Shown here piece by piece: positions 46,431 to 57,854 of a DNA stretch of 64,000 nucleotides. The number at the start of each line of letters is the position of its first letter. The stretch's first letter is position 1. The notes below the pieces were generated by a model, which made no database searches, had not been told where the DNA came from, and worked only from the letters and a program-made list of their open reading frames with translations. The translations under genes and the position numbers were made by a program. The stretch spans positions 186,001 through 250,000 of the forward strand of contig NZ_JBEPSD010000003.1 of NCBI RefSeq assembly GCF_040548735.1. The letters are read 5' to 3'. The DNA comes from Rhodanobacter soli. GTDB lineage: Bacteria > Pseudomonadota > Gammaproteobacteria > Xanthomonadales > Rhodanobacteraceae.

Positions 46431-47462
46431 ATGCGCGTCGCACGAACGAATATGGCAGGCATGTTGTGGGTGGATGCCTTGCGCCGCCGCTGGTCGCTGC
46501 GGCGGGCTGCTGGCGAGAGTCGATGGCAGTTGGCCATGCACATGGCAAGTTGGGTGCGGTTGTTCATTCGGCAGACGCGATGGCTGCGTTCACTCAACGC
46601 GCGGGAGACCCTGCGACGAGCGGCGCACGCCGATCCCCGGCTCTATGAGCGCTGGCACCGACCTTATATTTCGACGCATTTCGGCCTCGATACCCGGCGC
46701 CGTATCGTCCGCTCGCACTACGCGTTCGTGATGCGGCGTTTTCCCGCGTGGCTGTGCGAGCGCATCGTGTCGGGCGGTAGCGCGCGCCTGGCCACGCTTC
46801 GGCTGGATGGCGTGCCCGGGGCGTACCTGAGTCTGCGCAAACCTTCGCGCGGCGACGCGGGTGAACTGAGCCTGTTGTTGCTCACCCTGGACAAGGAAGT
46901 GCTGGCTTCGTGCATCCTGACATTCGATCGCTGCGACAGCGTCATCATCGGCGCCGTGCGAGGCGCCGGCCCGCACACCCCGTTCGAGGCAACCCGCGAG
47001 TTCATCCAGGGCAGCCACGGCCTGCATCCGGCCGACCTGCTGCTATCGCTGGTGCGCGAACTGGCTGCACTGCATGGCTTGAAACGCATCCGCGCGGTCG
47101 CCTCATCGGCGCGTGTCGTTGGCTCGTTGCAGGGGCTTGCCGCGGACGGCGACGACGCTTTCTGGCGAGAGCAGGGTGGCATGCCGGCGGGGTTGGGTTG
47201 TCACGAATTGCCGCTGTCGCTGGTGCGGGTGCCGTGCGCCGAGGGTCCCCGCAGCCGCCATGAAAAGCAGCAGCTGAGAGAGGCGTTCCGCGAGAAGGCC
47301 TGCGAGGCTTTTGCTGCCGCATTTCGCACGACGGACGGCGGTCATCCCGGCGGTGCGACGGTATCGGTTTCACCGGATGCCGCTGCCACGATCCGCGCCC
47401 GATCGCACGGAGGGCAAAAGCCCGCGTCGGAACATGGCGGCTTGCTGGCGGCCGGCCTGTGA
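46431..47462 (+). CDS. DUF535 (VirK/YbjX-family) protein
   Basis: 343-residue protein. After a basic N-terminus come RLYERWHRPYISTHFGLDTRRRIVRSHYAF-type sequence and ILTFDRCDSVIIGAVRGAG, the pattern of DUF535 proteins such as VirK and YbjX, which are linked to envelope stress and virulence without a known activity. The ATG at 46431 follows GAGGTGG. No operon partner. Confidence 0.75.
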   Translation: MRVARTNMAGMLWVDALRRRWSLRRAAGESRWQLAMHMASWVRLFIRQTRWLRSLNARETLRRAAHADPRLYERWHRPYISTHFGLDTRRRIVRSHYAFVMRRFPAWLCERIVSGGSARLATLRLDGVPGAYLSLRKPSRGDAGELSLLLLTLDKEVLASCILTFDRCDSVIIGAVRGAGPHTPFEATREFIQGSHGLHPADLLLSLVRELAALHGLKRIRAVASSARVVGSLQGLAADGDDAFWREQGGMPAGLGCHELPLSLVRVPCAEGPRSRHEKQQLREAFREKACEAFAAAFRTTDGGHPGGATVSVSPDAAATIRARSHGGQKPASEHGGLLAAGL

Positions 47463-47479
47463 AGCGTGTGCGGTCCGGA

Positions 47480-49912
47480 TCAGAAATTATAGGTGCCGCT
47501 GAGCAGGATCATGCGGCCCTCGCGTACCGGCACGAACGACGACTCTGCATTGACGGCGTACAGGGTGCGCGCGAACAGGTTTTTCACGCCAAGCGTCGCC
47601 GACCAGGCGTCGGCGTAATAGGTGAGGTTAGCCTCTGCGCTGAGCTGGCCGGGGATGACGAAATGCCCGCCGCTCTCGACACGGCCCATGGTGCGGCTGC
47701 GCGCGAACACGCCACCGGCTACGCCCCAGGATTGCAGCGTACTGCGCTGGAAGTGGTAGCTGGCCCAGGCGTTCCACTGATGCCGGGGCGCTCCATACGG
47801 AGGACTGCCGTCGTGGTTGCGGATGCGCGCGCCGGTATAGCTGGCCGACACATCCAGGCCGGGCAGAACCTGGCCCTCGAATTCGATTTCCACGCCGCTG
47901 TTGGTCTGGCCCGGGCCGGGCACGGCGAAGTGTGGCGGCTCGGGCGATATCCGGTTGATGCTGTGATCCAGGCGGATGCGGTACCACGCCGCGCTCAGCC
48001 TGGCGCGCTGGTCGAACATGTCCAGCTTGGTTCCCACTTCGATCTGGCGCGACACCGAGGGCGGCAGTGGACGGCCATCCTCCCCCAGCAGCGCATCGAC
48101 CTGGAAACCGGTGTTGCTGGAGGCGTACAGCGACACGCCAGGAGCGGGCTTGTAGACCACGCCGAGTCGGGGCACCCATTTCGACCGGCGCAGTGTGGGC
48201 TCCGCGCCGCCGGCCAATTCGTATGTGGCATGGCGCACGGTCGCCAGCACGTCCCATGACTCGCCGATCGAGATCTGGTCCTGCACGAATACTCCGGTGT
48301 TGGTCGACCAGGATCCGCCCAGTGGCTGCGTCCGTGCGAGGCTCGCGTCCTGCGAAGTGGCCGACGGCAGCAGGTTGTTCGGCTGCAACTCGACGTTGAC
48401 CGCTTGTCCCGTGGTGATGACGTTGGACTCGGTGCTGTTGCCGGCGTGGGTGCGGGCGTAGTCGATCCCCAGCAGCACGTCGTGCGCCAGCATGCCCTGG
48501 TCGAAGCTTGCCGCCAGCTCGTTCTGCAGCGTGTAGAACGCGTCGGCATAGCGGTACGTGCTGGCCGCCGCCTCGGTCAGGCCGAAACGCTGCGTGTCGG
48601 AAAATGCCCAGGCCTGCCCGCTGCTGTGCTGGCTCACGTACTGCCCGCGGCTGCGCAGGCTCCAGTCACCGCCGAGCGCTTGCTCGGCCATGTAGAAAGC
48701 GCGATGGGTGCGGTACCTCGCATGGTCGTCCGGGTTGCCGAGCAACACATCGAATGACGACGACTCGGCCAGCGACGGGCCAAGCAGCACGGTGTGATCC
48801 GGCACCGGCACACGGTTGTCGACGTACTCGAGGCCGAACAGCAGTTGCGTGGTGTCGCCCTGCCAGGCGATGGACGGCGCCAGGTAGCCGCTGCGTTGGC
48901 CGTGGTAACCCTGCGCCGTGCGGTCGGCGCGATTGCCGGCGGCAACCCATCGATAGGTCAGCCGCCCCTGCTGGTCGAGCGGTCCGGCGAGGTCGACGCC
49001 CAGCCGCGTGCCGTCGTGACGCCCGGCGGAGAACACCAGCTGCCGCACCGGTTCGGCCTGCGGCCGTTTCATCACGATGTTGACCGAGCCACCGAAATTG
49101 TTGTCCACCGACGACTCGCCGAGGATCGTCTCCGGCCCCTTCAACACCTCGACTCGTTCGATGCCGATCAGCGGCGGCAGGTCCTCGATGCGCGCCACGC
49201 CGTTGGGCATGCCGTCGGTCAGGCCGTTGCCGGTGCTGAATCCGCGGATGCGAAACAGCGGCGGGCCGCCGAAGCCGTCCACGTAATCCACGCCTGCCAC
49301 GTGGCGCACCACGTCGGCCACTTCGAAGGCCTGTTTGGAGTCCATCAGGTCGCGCGTGACGATACTCACCGACTGGGGAAGGTCGGCCAGGTTCGAATCC
49401 GTGCGCGTGGCGCCGCGCGTGGTCCCGGCCATGAACCCCATGTCAGCCAGCACGAGACCGGAAACCCGCACGGTATCCAGTACCGAGACGATCGGCACGC
49501 TCGGCTTGGTGCCGCTGAGCCGGCTTTCATAGGAAACCGCCGGCGTGAAGTCGCGCTGGCGCACCACCACCGTGCGCCTGCCGATCACTTCGTAGTCCAG
49601 GCCGGTGCCTTCGAGCAGGCGGGCAAGCGCCACTTCCACCTTCAATTTGCCGGAGGTGCCGGTACTACGTCGTCCCGCAATCGTGTTGCTGGAGGTGAGT
49701 ATCTGCACGTCGGCCTGGCGACCCAGGGCCATCAGCGCGCTGGACAGCGGTTGCGGCGGAATCGAGAAGCGGGTCGGTCCGTCCGTCAACACGAAGGCAC
49801 CCGACGCGGCATCGACAGTACCCGGGCAACCCGCCGAGAGGCTCCATGCCACGCACACGACGAGCGCGCGCCGCAGCCATCCTGCAGGCCGGCGCGACGT
49901 CATCCGCAGCAT
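47480..49912 (-). CDS. FecA-type TonB-dependent siderophore receptor with signalling domain
   Basis: About 810 residues. After a signal peptide, a secretin/TonB N-terminal (STN) domain (FSIPPQPLSSALMALGRQADVQI ... GLDYEVIGRRTVVV) precedes the plug (LPQSVSIVTRDLMD, VRHVAGVDYVDGFGGPPLFRIRG) and a beta-barrel ending GRMILLSGTYNF. The STN domain signals substrate binding to the FecR-like protein encoded just upstream. Probably a ferric-siderophore receptor; the exact ligand is unknown. Several starts are possible (49969, 49912, 49903). Confidence 0.92.
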   Translation of the reverse strand: MLRMTSRRPAGWLRRALVVCVAWSLSAGCPGTVDAASGAFVLTDGPTRFSIPPQPLSSALMALGRQADVQILTSSNTIAGRRSTGTSGKLKVEVALARLLEGTGLDYEVIGRRTVVVRQRDFTPAVSYESRLSGTKPSVPIVSVLDTVRVSGLVLADMGFMAGTTRGATRTDSNLADLPQSVSIVTRDLMDSKQAFEVADVVRHVAGVDYVDGFGGPPLFRIRGFSTGNGLTDGMPNGVARIEDLPPLIGIERVEVLKGPETILGESSVDNNFGGSVNIVMKRPQAEPVRQLVFSAGRHDGTRLGVDLAGPLDQQGRLTYRWVAAGNRADRTAQGYHGQRSGYLAPSIAWQGDTTQLLFGLEYVDNRVPVPDHTVLLGPSLAESSSFDVLLGNPDDHARYRTHRAFYMAEQALGGDWSLRSRGQYVSQHSSGQAWAFSDTQRFGLTEAAASTYRYADAFYTLQNELAASFDQGMLAHDVLLGIDYARTHAGNSTESNVITTGQAVNVELQPNNLLPSATSQDASLARTQPLGGSWSTNTGVFVQDQISIGESWDVLATVRHATYELAGGAEPTLRRSKWVPRLGVVYKPAPGVSLYASSNTGFQVDALLGEDGRPLPPSVSRQIEVGTKLDMFDQRARLSAAWYRIRLDHSINRISPEPPHFAVPGPGQTNSGVEIEFEGQVLPGLDVSASYTGARIRNHDGSPPYGAPRHQWNAWASYHFQRSTLQSWGVAGGVFARSRTMGRVESGGHFVIPGQLSAEANLTYYADAWSATLGVKNLFARTLYAVNAESSFVPVREGRMILLSGTYNF

Positions 49913-50033
49913 CCCGGCGGCGCATCCCGCACGGGAACGGCCCCTCGGTGGCGCATGGCCCGCGTGCACCCATGGCAGCGGTACCGTTTACGTCCCGCCA
50001 TCGTGCCTGCTCTGCATGCGAATCGTGGTCCGG

Positions 50034-51044
50034 TTAGGGTTGTCCGGCACTCGAAAGCACCACGTGGTCGGCAAACGTACTTACCTGCACGGGGAAAACA
50101 TGCGGCAAGGCGCCAACCCAGCTGTCAATGGTAGTGGTGTTGACCGTGCCGGTGAACATCAGCTCGCCCAGGCGCGGATCGGCAAGCTGCACCGGCTGGT
50201 GGCTGTAACGGTTGACGTTGGCCAGGACGGCCGACAGCGGCTCGTTGACGAACTCCAGCCGATGGTGGCGCCAGGCCGCCGCGTGCTCGATCGACACTTC
50301 GGAAACGCTGACCGCTCCAGTAGCCGGGTCGTACTCGGCGCGCTGCCCGGCCACCAGGTCCAGCCGACCTGACGTCAGGTTCGCACCAGACGATGCGCCG
50401 TCGGCGGGGGACAGGCGTACGCGCCCCTCGGTCACCGTTACGCTGACTCGCTGCCCGGTGCGCCGCACGTTGAACGCGGTGCCCAGATCCTCGATGTGCA
50501 ACGGGCCGGCGGTGACCACGAAGGGGCGGCTGTTGTCGTGGGTGACGGTGAAAAACGCTTCGCCCGTGCGCAGGTCGATGTCGCGCCGATCGCGCGCATA
50601 GCGTGTCGTCAGCGTCGATGCCGCACCGAGCTGGACGGCCGTGCCATCGGGCAGTTGGATGTCGCGATTCTCGGCCACCGCGCTGGCGTATTCCTGCGGC
50701 GGACCAGCAGGATCAAGCCCGCCACGCAGCGTCCACCAGCCGCCCAGCAGCGCCACGCCGATCACGACCGCGGCGGCGGCCGCCAGCAGCGGCCGGCGCT
50801 GCCGCGACACGCGGCGAGGGGCGAATTCGTCGATCAACTGCTGGCGTTGGTTCGTCGATGCGTTGGCGGCCATGTCGCCCAGCGCATTGAGCTGCGCGAA
50901 TGCCTGCGCGTTGCTGGGATCGGCCGCGATCCATGCGCTCCAGCGTTCAAGCAGGTCCACGGACGGCTCGGGATCACGCAGTTGGGTCCACCAGATCGCA
51001 GCCATGCGCATGGTTTCTTCCTCGAATCCCGTGTTGATGGCCAT
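50034..51044 (-). CDS. FecR-type anti-sigma/transducer protein
   Basis: 336-residue inner-membrane protein. N-terminal cytoplasmic part with ATMRMAAIWWTQLRD-like DUF4880 sequence (WSAWIAADPSNAQAFAQL), one membrane segment (PLLAAAAAVVIGVALLGGWW), then the periplasmic FecR domain (VQLGAASTLTTRYARDRR, GEAFFTVTHD, GTAFNVR) and a C-terminal STN-like part. It connects the receptor to the sigma factor. The ATG overlaps the sigma gene stop by one base. Confidence 0.93.
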   Translation of the reverse strand: MAINTGFEEETMRMAAIWWTQLRDPEPSVDLLERWSAWIAADPSNAQAFAQLNALGDMAANASTNQRQQLIDEFAPRRVSRQRRPLLAAAAAVVIGVALLGGWWTLRGGLDPAGPPQEYASAVAENRDIQLPDGTAVQLGAASTLTTRYARDRRDIDLRTGEAFFTVTHDNSRPFVVTAGPLHIEDLGTAFNVRRTGQRVSVTVTEGRVRLSPADGASSGANLTSGRLDLVAGQRAEYDPATGAVSVSEVSIEHAAAWRHHRLEFVNEPLSAVLANVNRYSHQPVQLADPRLGELMFTGTVNTTTIDSWVGALPHVFPVQVSTFADHVVLSSAGQP

Positions 51045-51613
51045 TACGGCGCCTCCGGTGCAAAACAGCGTTCTCGACAGTGGGCCATGGCATGGCTGAC
51101 GTGATAGCGAATCATGCGCTCGCTGAGTTTCATGTCGCCGGCAATCACGGAAAAAGCGCGGCCTTCGACGACGTGCATCACGAAGGCCTGGCTGGACTTG
51201 GCGGGAAGCTCGCGCAGGGCGGCCTGTACCTTCTTCCACTGCTGGCTGGCCCACAGGTGTTGCTCGGGTAATGGCGTGGCGTGCATATCCTCAGCGGCCG
51301 GATCGGGCGGCACGTTGGCTCGCACGACGCGCTTGCGCAGGTAATCCATCGACTGGTTGATCGCCATGCGGAACAGGAACGCGCGCGGCGATTCCAGGTG
51401 GGACAGGTCATTCATCGTCAGCAACTTCACATAGACTTCCTGGGCGATCTCCTGCGCGTCGGTGCGGGAGCTGAGACGGCATTGCAGCAATGCCACCAGG
51501 GCATCGTGATGCTCGCGATACAGCGCAGCCACCTGCTCGGCATGGCCGGGGGAGCTGCCTGGACGCGGGGCTTCGTCGCGGCGGGGTGGTTCCATGCTGT
51601 ACGGACTATCCAT
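51044..51613 (-). CDS. ECF sigma factor, FecI type
   Basis: 189-residue RNA polymerase sigma factor. Region 2 is seen in SRTDAQEIAQEVYVKLL and PRAFLFRMAINQSMDYLRKR, region 4 in LRELPAKSSQAFVMHVVEGRAFSVIAGDM. FecI-type sigma factors drive the adjacent receptor gene. The order sigma-FecR-receptor is the classical cell-surface signalling arrangement. ATG at 51613 or 51595. Confidence 0.9.
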   Translation of the reverse strand: MDSPYSMEPPRRDEAPRPGSSPGHAEQVAALYREHHDALVALLQCRLSSRTDAQEIAQEVYVKLLTMNDLSHLESPRAFLFRMAINQSMDYLRKRVVRANVPPDPAAEDMHATPLPEQHLWASQQWKKVQAALRELPAKSSQAFVMHVVEGRAFSVIAGDMKLSERMIRYHVSHAMAHCRERCFAPEAP

Positions 51614-51985
51614 CAGTAGTGATTCATGGCGCTCGTCGGCTGGGGGCGGGGATCTGCCGCAATCTCGGCTTTTCTCATCTCCCCTCCAAAGACGTGCAAG
51701 CTGGGGAAATTTGAAATGGCGGCATATTTCCCGTTTGCCAGCAGCGGGGCCTTTCTTTCCCTGGGAAGCGGGGGAAGGTGCCCGAAGAAGCGCTCTCTTC
51801 AGCCCGGGGCCGGACCCCCGCGGCCAGCGGGCGTCAAGCAAGCGCCATTCCGCATCGACCCCGAAACGTTGCCAGCTGCGTTGAAGTTGAAGTCGGGGTC
51901 ATGTTGCGCCCGATGCGGGTACGACGGTACACGCGCCGTGTTCCACTTACACTGTGCCGGCCGCACGGCACACAGGGAGAACTGC
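51614..51985. other. Divergent region between the sigma factor and the giant membrane protein
   Basis: About 370 bases with no gene. It should hold both divergent promoters. I found no convincing -35/-10 pair and no repeat; CAGGGAGA precedes the rightward gene as its ribosome-binding site. Confidence 0.5.
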
Positions 51986-54900
51986 ATGCTTGCTCGAACG
52001 CTCGGACTGCTGGGTCTGTGGTGGCTGCTGGCGGCGCCGCTGCCGGCGCAGGACGTACCGCCGCCGCTGCGCGACTGGCAGGGCTGGGTGCTGCACGACG
52101 TGCCGCAGCACGACTGCCCCTTCCTCGCCACCCAGGCACCGAACACCGGCAGCCGTCAATGCGCCTGGCCCGGTCGGCTGATCCTCGATGCCGGCAAGGA
52201 CGGCGGCCGCTTCAGCCTGGACGTCCACGTGGATGCGCCGAGCTGGGTGGCGTTGCCCGGTGACGCGAAGAGCTGGCCGCAGCAGGTCGTCGCGAACAAC
52301 CAGCCGGCGACCGTGTTGCAGCACGCCGGTCAGCCGATGCTGTGGCTGACGCCCGGCGACTATCAGTTGCGCGGCATGCTGCCGTGGACAGCGCGCCCGG
52401 CACGCTTGCGCATGCCGATGACCATCGGGCTGGTGGCATTGAGTGTCGATGGTGCGGCGGTGACGCGTCTCGAACGCAACGGCGACCAGCTCACCCTGGG
52501 CGAGGCCGCCGCCGCGCAGCGCGCCGCCGATGCGCTGTCGTTGCGCGTCTATCGCCGCCTTGCCGATGGCCTGCCGGCCACGCTGGAAACGCAGCTGCAG
52601 TTCAACGTCACCGGCAGTGCGCGCGAGCAATCGCTCGGTCCGGTGTTGCCGGAAGGTTTTGTGGCCACCGCCTTGTCCGGTGACCTGCCGGCGCGGCTGG
52701 AGAATGACGGCCAGCTGCGCGTGCAACTGCGGCCGGGTCAGTGGACGGTCACGCTTGCCGCGCGCGGCGTCGCCCCGCTGGGCAAGGTGGCGCTGAAGCT
52801 GCCGGCGGCACCGTGGCCGCGGCAGGAGATCTGGAGTTACGACGATGCTCCCGCCCTGCGCAATACCCGCGTGGAAGGCAACGCCACCGACGCGGCCCAG
52901 GCTGGCGTGCCGGGCGAGTGGCGCGAGCTGCCGGCCTTCGTGCTGGACGACGGCATGGGCCTGGCGATCGAGCAGGGCACGCGCGGCGACGAGGGCGGCA
53001 AGGGCGACCAACTGCACCTGCAACGCCAGCTGTGGCTGGACTTCGATGGCGGCGGCCTCAGCGTGGCCGACCGCCTCAGCGGCGAGCTGCGCCATCACCA
53101 GCGCCTTGACGTGGCGGCGCCGTGGCAGTTGCAGCGGGCCAGCCAGGACGGCGAGCCGCTGCTGGTCAGCAAGGGCGAGGGCGGCGGCAGCGGCGTCGAG
53201 TTGCGCGAGCAGCAGCTCGACCTCGATGCCGGCCTGCGCCTGCCCATGCATCGCGGCGCGATTCCCAGCGCCGGTTGGCAGCTGCCGTTGGAAAGCATCA
53301 ACGCCACCTTGCACCTGCCGCATGGCTACCGCCTGCTCGGCGCGATCGGCGTAGACCGCTCGCCCGATTCGTGGGTCGGCCAGTGGAGCCTGCTCGACCT
53401 GTTCGTGGTGGCCCTGATCGCGTTGTTGGCCGGGCGCCTGCTCGGCTGGCCGTGGGCGCTGCTGGCCGCCGGCTACCTGGCGCTGGCGCAGCACGAGAGC
53501 GCCGCGCCGCTGTGGACGCTGGCCGTGACGCTGGCACTGGCGCTGCTGCTGCGTGCGTTGCCGGAAGGCCGGCTGCGCGCGGCGGCACGCGCCGGCGCGG
53601 TGGCGATCTTCGCGCTGGCGGTGCTGTGGACCCTGCCGTTCGCCGCGGCGCAGTTGCAGTACGCGCTGCATCCGCAACTGGAAGGCGGAAGCCAGAGCCG
53701 GGTCGTTTCGGCGAGTTACGCCGAGCAGGCGGCGCAGGAAGAGGTCTATGCGAATGCGCAGATGAAGATGAAGCAGCAGTCGCCGCCGAAAATCGTCATG
53801 CAGGTGGTGCCACCTCCGGCGCAGCCAGCACCAGCACCACCAGTCGAAGAGATGTCATCGAACGTGACCGCCGCATCATTGCAAGCGGTCGACGTGGCCT
53901 CGGTCAGGAACCGCAGCAACACTGTGGCCGGGTCGCTTGCGGATTATCCCGTGGCGCGCGGGGCGAACTCCGTGGCCGCACAAGTGAGCAACCAGGTCGA
54001 CAGCCGCAGCGTGATCCAGGCCGGCGCCGGCATGCCGAGCTGGAACCAGGGCAACGACTACCGGCTCGGCTGGTCCGGCCCGGTGACCGCGGAGCAGAGC
54101 ACGCGGCTGGTGATCGCGCCGGCGTGGCTGGTGCGGTTGCTGCGGGTGGTCATGGTGGGACTGCTGGCGCTGCTGCTGGCGAAGCTGGTGCCGCTGTTGC
54201 TGACGCCTCTGCGTGGACGCTGGCGCGACTGGCGCGGTGGTGGTGCGGTGAGCGCCGCCTTGCTGGCCATCGCGCTGCTGCCCGCGGGCGTGCATGCGCA
54301 GAGCCTGCCCAGCCAGGATTTGCTGAACCAGCTGCGCGACCGGCTGACCGAGGCGCCGAAGTGCGCGCCGGCCTGCGCCGCCGTGGCACAGGCGCAACTG
54401 CTGGCCAGCGGCGACACGCTGGAGGTGGCATTGGAGGCGCATATCGGCGCCGCGGTCGCGCTACCGCTGCCGCAAGCCGACGACGCGCTGCAGTTGCTTG
54501 ATGTCGGCGTGGACGGTCGTGCGAATGCACCGCTCAGCCGTCGCGGCGATCAGCTGCTGCTGCGGCTGGACCGCGGCGTGCATCGGATCAGCCTGCGCTA
54601 CCGCATCGGCGCGACGGACAACGCCAGCTTGCGTTTTGTGCTGCGCCCGCAGCGCATCGCCTTCAGCGGCCAGGGCTGGTCGCTGGCCGGCGTCGACGAC
54701 GGCCGCCCGCTGGGCGACAGCATTGCCTTGCAGCGCACGCGCACGGCCACCGACGGCAAGGACCTGCCGCCCGTGCAGAACTTCCCGCCCTATGTGCGGC
54801 TGACCCGCAGCCTGCAACTGGGCGTCGACTGGACCGTCGAGAACACGGTCGAGCGCATCGCCCCGCAGGATGGCGGCTTCAGCGTCACGCTGCCGCTGCT

Positions 54901-56170
54901 GCCGGGCGAGCATCCGCTGGGCGACGACGTGCTGGTGAAGGATGGCCGCATCAGCGTCACCTTCAACGCGAACAGTGACGAGGTGAGCTGGAGCAGCCGG
55001 CTCGATCACGCGACGAAGCTGGCGCTGCAGGCGCCGGCGCTGGGCGAGCGTGCCGAGGTGTGGGCCATCCACGCCGCGCCGATGTGGCACGTGGACGCGA
55101 AGGGCGTGCCGACCAGCGCCAGCGATGACGGGCTGCTGTACCAGCCGCTGCCCGGCGAAAGCCTGCAACTGGCCTTCAGCAAGCCGGTGGCGATCGCTGG
55201 CGACAGCCTGGCGTTCGACGGCGTGCAGGTAACCAGCCGCGCCGGCGAACGCGCCACCGAAACCACGCTGAGCCTGCGCGCGCGCAGCACGCGTGGCGGC
55301 GAACACGCGATCAGCCTGCCGGCCGGTGCCGAGTTGCTGGATGCGAATCGTGACGGCGAGTCGATCAACCTGGCCGTGCGTGACGGCAAACTGAGCCTGC
55401 CGTTGCTGCCCGGCGAACACGGCTACACGCTGCGCCTGCGCGAGCCGCACGGTGTCGCTGCGCGCACGCGCACACCGGCGTTTGCGCTGCACGCGCCGGT
55501 GGCGAACGTCGACCTCGCGTTGCAGCTGCCGCAGGATCGCTGGGTACTGTGGACGTGGGGGCCGACCACTGGTCCGGCGGTGCTGTACTGGTCACAGCTG
55601 GTCGTACTGCTGTTCGCCGCGTGGCTGCTGGCGCGCTACGCGCCGACGCCGCTGCGCTTCCGGCACTGGCTGCTGCTCGGGCTGGGCTTCTCCGCGTTCG
55701 CCTGGAGCGCCTACGCGCTGGTGGTGGCGTGGCTGATCCTGCTGGGCCTGCGCGCGCGCAGCACGCCGTCGGAGCAACTGGGCAGCACGAAGTTCAACCT
55801 GATGCAGCTGGGCCTCGCGCTGCTCACCCTGCTGGCGCTGGCGGTGCTGATCGGCGCGGTACCGAAGGGCCTGCTCGGCCTGCCGGACATGCACGTGGCC
55901 GGCAACGCATCCCATGCGTGGAACCTGCGCTGGCTCGCCGACCAGAGCGCCAATGCATTGCCCGGTGCCGGCGTGCTCAGCGTTTCGCTGTGGGTGTACA
56001 AGCTGGCCATGCTGGCGTGGGCGCTGTGGCTGGCATGGTCGCTGATCGACTGGCTGCGCTGGGCATTCGACGCGTGGACGCGCGGCGGCTACTGGCGCAA
56101 GCCTGCGCCGAAGCCGGGCGTGGCGCCGCCGCAACTGCCACCATCGGCGACGGAGCCGCCGCATGCCTGA
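51986..56170 (+). CDS. Very large membrane protein of unknown function
   Basis: 1394 residues. A signal peptide (ending PLPAQ) is followed by a large beta-rich periplasmic part, two to four membrane segments (about residues 470-560), a second soluble stretch, a membrane segment near 710, another beta-rich part (about 780-1170) and at least four C-terminal membrane segments. No catalytic motif is seen. The duplicated layout of soluble part plus membrane bundle suggests an internal repeat. It ends eight bases into prmC. I do not recognise the family. Confidence 0.75.
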   Translation: MLARTLGLLGLWWLLAAPLPAQDVPPPLRDWQGWVLHDVPQHDCPFLATQAPNTGSRQCAWPGRLILDAGKDGGRFSLDVHVDAPSWVALPGDAKSWPQQVVANNQPATVLQHAGQPMLWLTPGDYQLRGMLPWTARPARLRMPMTIGLVALSVDGAAVTRLERNGDQLTLGEAAAAQRAADALSLRVYRRLADGLPATLETQLQFNVTGSAREQSLGPVLPEGFVATALSGDLPARLENDGQLRVQLRPGQWTVTLAARGVAPLGKVALKLPAAPWPRQEIWSYDDAPALRNTRVEGNATDAAQAGVPGEWRELPAFVLDDGMGLAIEQGTRGDEGGKGDQLHLQRQLWLDFDGGGLSVADRLSGELRHHQRLDVAAPWQLQRASQDGEPLLVSKGEGGGSGVELREQQLDLDAGLRLPMHRGAIPSAGWQLPLESINATLHLPHGYRLLGAIGVDRSPDSWVGQWSLLDLFVVALIALLAGRLLGWPWALLAAGYLALAQHESAAPLWTLAVTLALALLLRALPEGRLRAAARAGAVAIFALAVLWTLPFAAAQLQYALHPQLEGGSQSRVVSASYAEQAAQEEVYANAQMKMKQQSPPKIVMQVVPPPAQPAPAPPVEEMSSNVTAASLQAVDVASVRNRSNTVAGSLADYPVARGANSVAAQVSNQVDSRSVIQAGAGMPSWNQGNDYRLGWSGPVTAEQSTRLVIAPAWLVRLLRVVMVGLLALLLAKLVPLLLTPLRGRWRDWRGGGAVSAALLAIALLPAGVHAQSLPSQDLLNQLRDRLTEAPKCAPACAAVAQAQLLASGDTLEVALEAHIGAAVALPLPQADDALQLLDVGVDGRANAPLSRRGDQLLLRLDRGVHRISLRYRIGATDNASLRFVLRPQRIAFSGQGWSLAGVDDGRPLGDSIALQRTRTATDGKDLPPVQNFPPYVRLTRSLQLGVDWTVENTVERIAPQDGGFSVTLPLLPGEHPLGDDVLVKDGRISVTFNANSDEVSWSSRLDHATKLALQAPALGERAEVWAIHAAPMWHVDAKGVPTSASDDGLLYQPLPGESLQLAFSKPVAIAGDSLAFDGVQVTSRAGERATETTLSLRARSTRGGEHAISLPAGAELLDANRDGESINLAVRDGKLSLPLLPGEHGYTLRLREPHGVAARTRTPAFALHAPVANVDLALQLPQDRWVLWTWGPTTGPAVLYWSQLVVLLFAAWLLARYAPTPLRFRHWLLLGLGFSAFAWSAYALVVAWLILLGLRARSTPSEQLGSTKFNLMQLGLALLTLLALAVLIGAVPKGLLGLPDMHVAGNASHAWNLRWLADQSANALPGAGVLSVSLWVYKLAMLAWALWLAWSLIDWLRWAFDAWTRGGYWRKPAPKPGVAPPQLPPSATEPPHA

Positions 56171-57002
56171 TGTCCGCGGCATGCTGGCTGCTGCGGCCGA
56201 TCGGCTGGGCGAGCGCGTCGACGCCGAGCTGTTGTTGCTGCACGTGCTGCAGCAGCCGCGCAGCTGGCTGTTCACCCACGCCGACGACGTGCCGGATATG
56301 GACGTCCAGACGGCTTATGCCGCCTTGGTCGAACGCCGCGCCGCGGGCGAGCCGGTGGCCTATATCACCGGTCGGTGCGGCTTCTGGTCGCTGGATCTGG
56401 AGGTGACCCCGGCCACGCTGATCCCGCGCCCGGAAACCGAGCTGCTGGTCGAGCTGGCGCTGCAGCGCCTGCCGCTCGTCGCTGCCTGCAACGTGGCCGA
56501 CCTCGGCACCGGCAGCGGCGCGATCGCGCTGGCGATTGCGCGCGAGCGGCCGCGTGCCCGGGTGGTCGCCAGCGACACCAGCGCCGCCGCACTCTCCGTC
56601 GCCCAGCGCAACGCGCAACGCCACGCCATCGGCAACGTCGCCTTCGTGCACGGCGACTGGTTGGCGCCACTCGCCGGCCAGCACTTCGATCTGATCGTCT
56701 CGAACCCCCCGTACATCGAAGCCGCCGACCCGCACCTGGCGCAAGGCGACCTGCGTTTCGAGCCACCCACGGCGCTCGCCTCCGGCCCCGACGGCCTCGA
56801 CGACATCCGCCGCATCGTGCGCGACGCCCCCGCCCACCTGCACCCCGGCGGCTGGCTACTGTTCGAACACGGCTGGAACCAGGGCGCCGCCGCCCGCGCG
56901 TTGCTCACCGAGGCCGGCTACACCGAGGTATTCACGGCGCAGGATCTGGAGTCGCGCGATCGGGTGAGTGGCGGCAACTATTTCGCGTGCTTGAAATCGT
57001 AG
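56163..57002 (+). CDS. prmC: Release factor glutamine methyltransferase PrmC
   Basis: 279-residue SAM enzyme that methylates the GGQ glutamine of RF1/RF2. N-terminal helical domain, then the SAM site [15 protein letters not shown] and the catalytic NPPY at 181-184 ([10 protein letters not shown]). The ATG overlaps the end of the giant membrane protein gene by eight bases. Its 3' end overlaps the convergent small gene at 56978. Confidence 0.95.
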   Translation: MPDVRGMLAAAADRLGERVDAELLLLHVLQQPRSWLFTHADDVPDMDVQTAYAALVERRAAGEPVAYITGRCGFWSLDLEVTPATLIPRPETELLVELALQRLPLVAACNVADLGTGSGAIALAIARERPRARVVASDTSAAALSVAQRNAQRHAIGNVAFVHGDWLAPLAGQHFDLIVSNPPYIEAADPHLAQGDLRFEPPTALASGPDGLDDIRRIVRDAPAHLHPGGWLLFEHGWNQGAAARALLTEAGYTEVFTAQDLESRDRVSGGNYFACLKS

Positions 57003-57253
57003 TCAGCCTTCATCAGTGCATTGGCAAACTCGGAATCCATGTCGTCGAGCTCCTTGACTGCCATGAGGCCTATATCAACCCACTCGCGTTCGGGTGCGGT
57101 TGGCAGGTAGGAATAGCCAAGCTCCATCAGCATGCGGGTGAGCTGCTCGTCGGCGTGGATATAGACCCCGTGACCGGGATTTTGGATCGCGCGAATGGCG
57201 AGCAATGCCAGCGATTTCCTGATTGAAGCCAATGCTCTGTCACGATCGATCAT
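56978..57253 (-). CDS. Small protein downstream of the putative toxin
   Basis: 91-residue protein [21 protein letters not shown]..., with [19 protein letters not shown] and a charged C-terminus. No family recognised; soluble and acidic, which fits an immunity protein. It is the third gene in a leftward run after the toxin-like gene and its neighbour, and runs 25 bases into prmC from the other side. Confidence 0.6.
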   Translation of the reverse strand: MIDRDRALASIRKSLALLAIRAIQNPGHGVYIHADEQLTRMLMELGYSYLPTAPEREWVDIGLMAVKELDDMDSEFANALMKADYDFKHAK

Positions 57254-57341
57254 GAGGCAGCTTTCGCTACATTGAAGTGCTCGGATATTTGGGCGCGGTA
57301 TCCGGGAATGGGGCGAGTGGAATATTTCAGCTGGCACCGCC

Positions 57342-57842
57342 TTATGTTGCGGGCTTCCATTCGAGCTTTTTTAAATTCCATGTCGCCGGATCATAGCTGG
57401 CCTCGTAGATCGGCGAAGCGTCGTACGGCTTTCCGGCAAGTTTGCGGTGCACTTGTATGTTTAAGAGAACCTCCTCTTCCCCTACTTTGATCGCATCGAA
57501 CCAGAACTGGTCACCAGTCATGAAGAACCTTGAGTTCTGATACGGATTGACAATGCGCTGACGCGGTTCATTTGTCGGGTCGAGGATGACAACATTATCG
57601 GCGCCATAGACCTGGGCACTCTGAAGAACGACAACACCAGTTCCGCCGGGAAGAGGCCGCGCGGTCAGAGTCGTGTTTCCATCGATCAACCGTGTATATG
57701 TTTGGCCATCGTTTTCCCACTCGTAGGCTTTTGGGTGGAACGCGGGGTCATTGATCTGGTCAAGTATCGGCACCGATGGAAAGTACTCGCCGACTCTGGT
57801 CTTGAGGCCATTGTTCAGAATGAAAAGAAAGTTGTGGATCAT
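57342..57842 (-). CDS. Candidate immunity protein next to the putative toxin
   Basis: 166-residue protein starting MIHNFLFILNNGLKTRVGEYF, ending LKKLEWKPAT, with a beta-rich look. It begins 12 bases after the toxin-like gene on the same strand, the usual place for an immunity gene. Base composition is lower in GC than the host. The role is inferred from position. Confidence 0.6.
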   Translation of the reverse strand: MIHNFLFILNNGLKTRVGEYFPSVPILDQINDPAFHPKAYEWENDGQTYTRLIDGNTTLTARPLPGGTGVVVLQSAQVYGADNVVILDPTNEPRQRIVNPYQNSRFFMTGDQFWFDAIKVGEEEVLLNIQVHRKLAGKPYDASPIYEASYDPATWNLKKLEWKPAT

Positions 57843-57854
57843 GTACCTGTTTCT

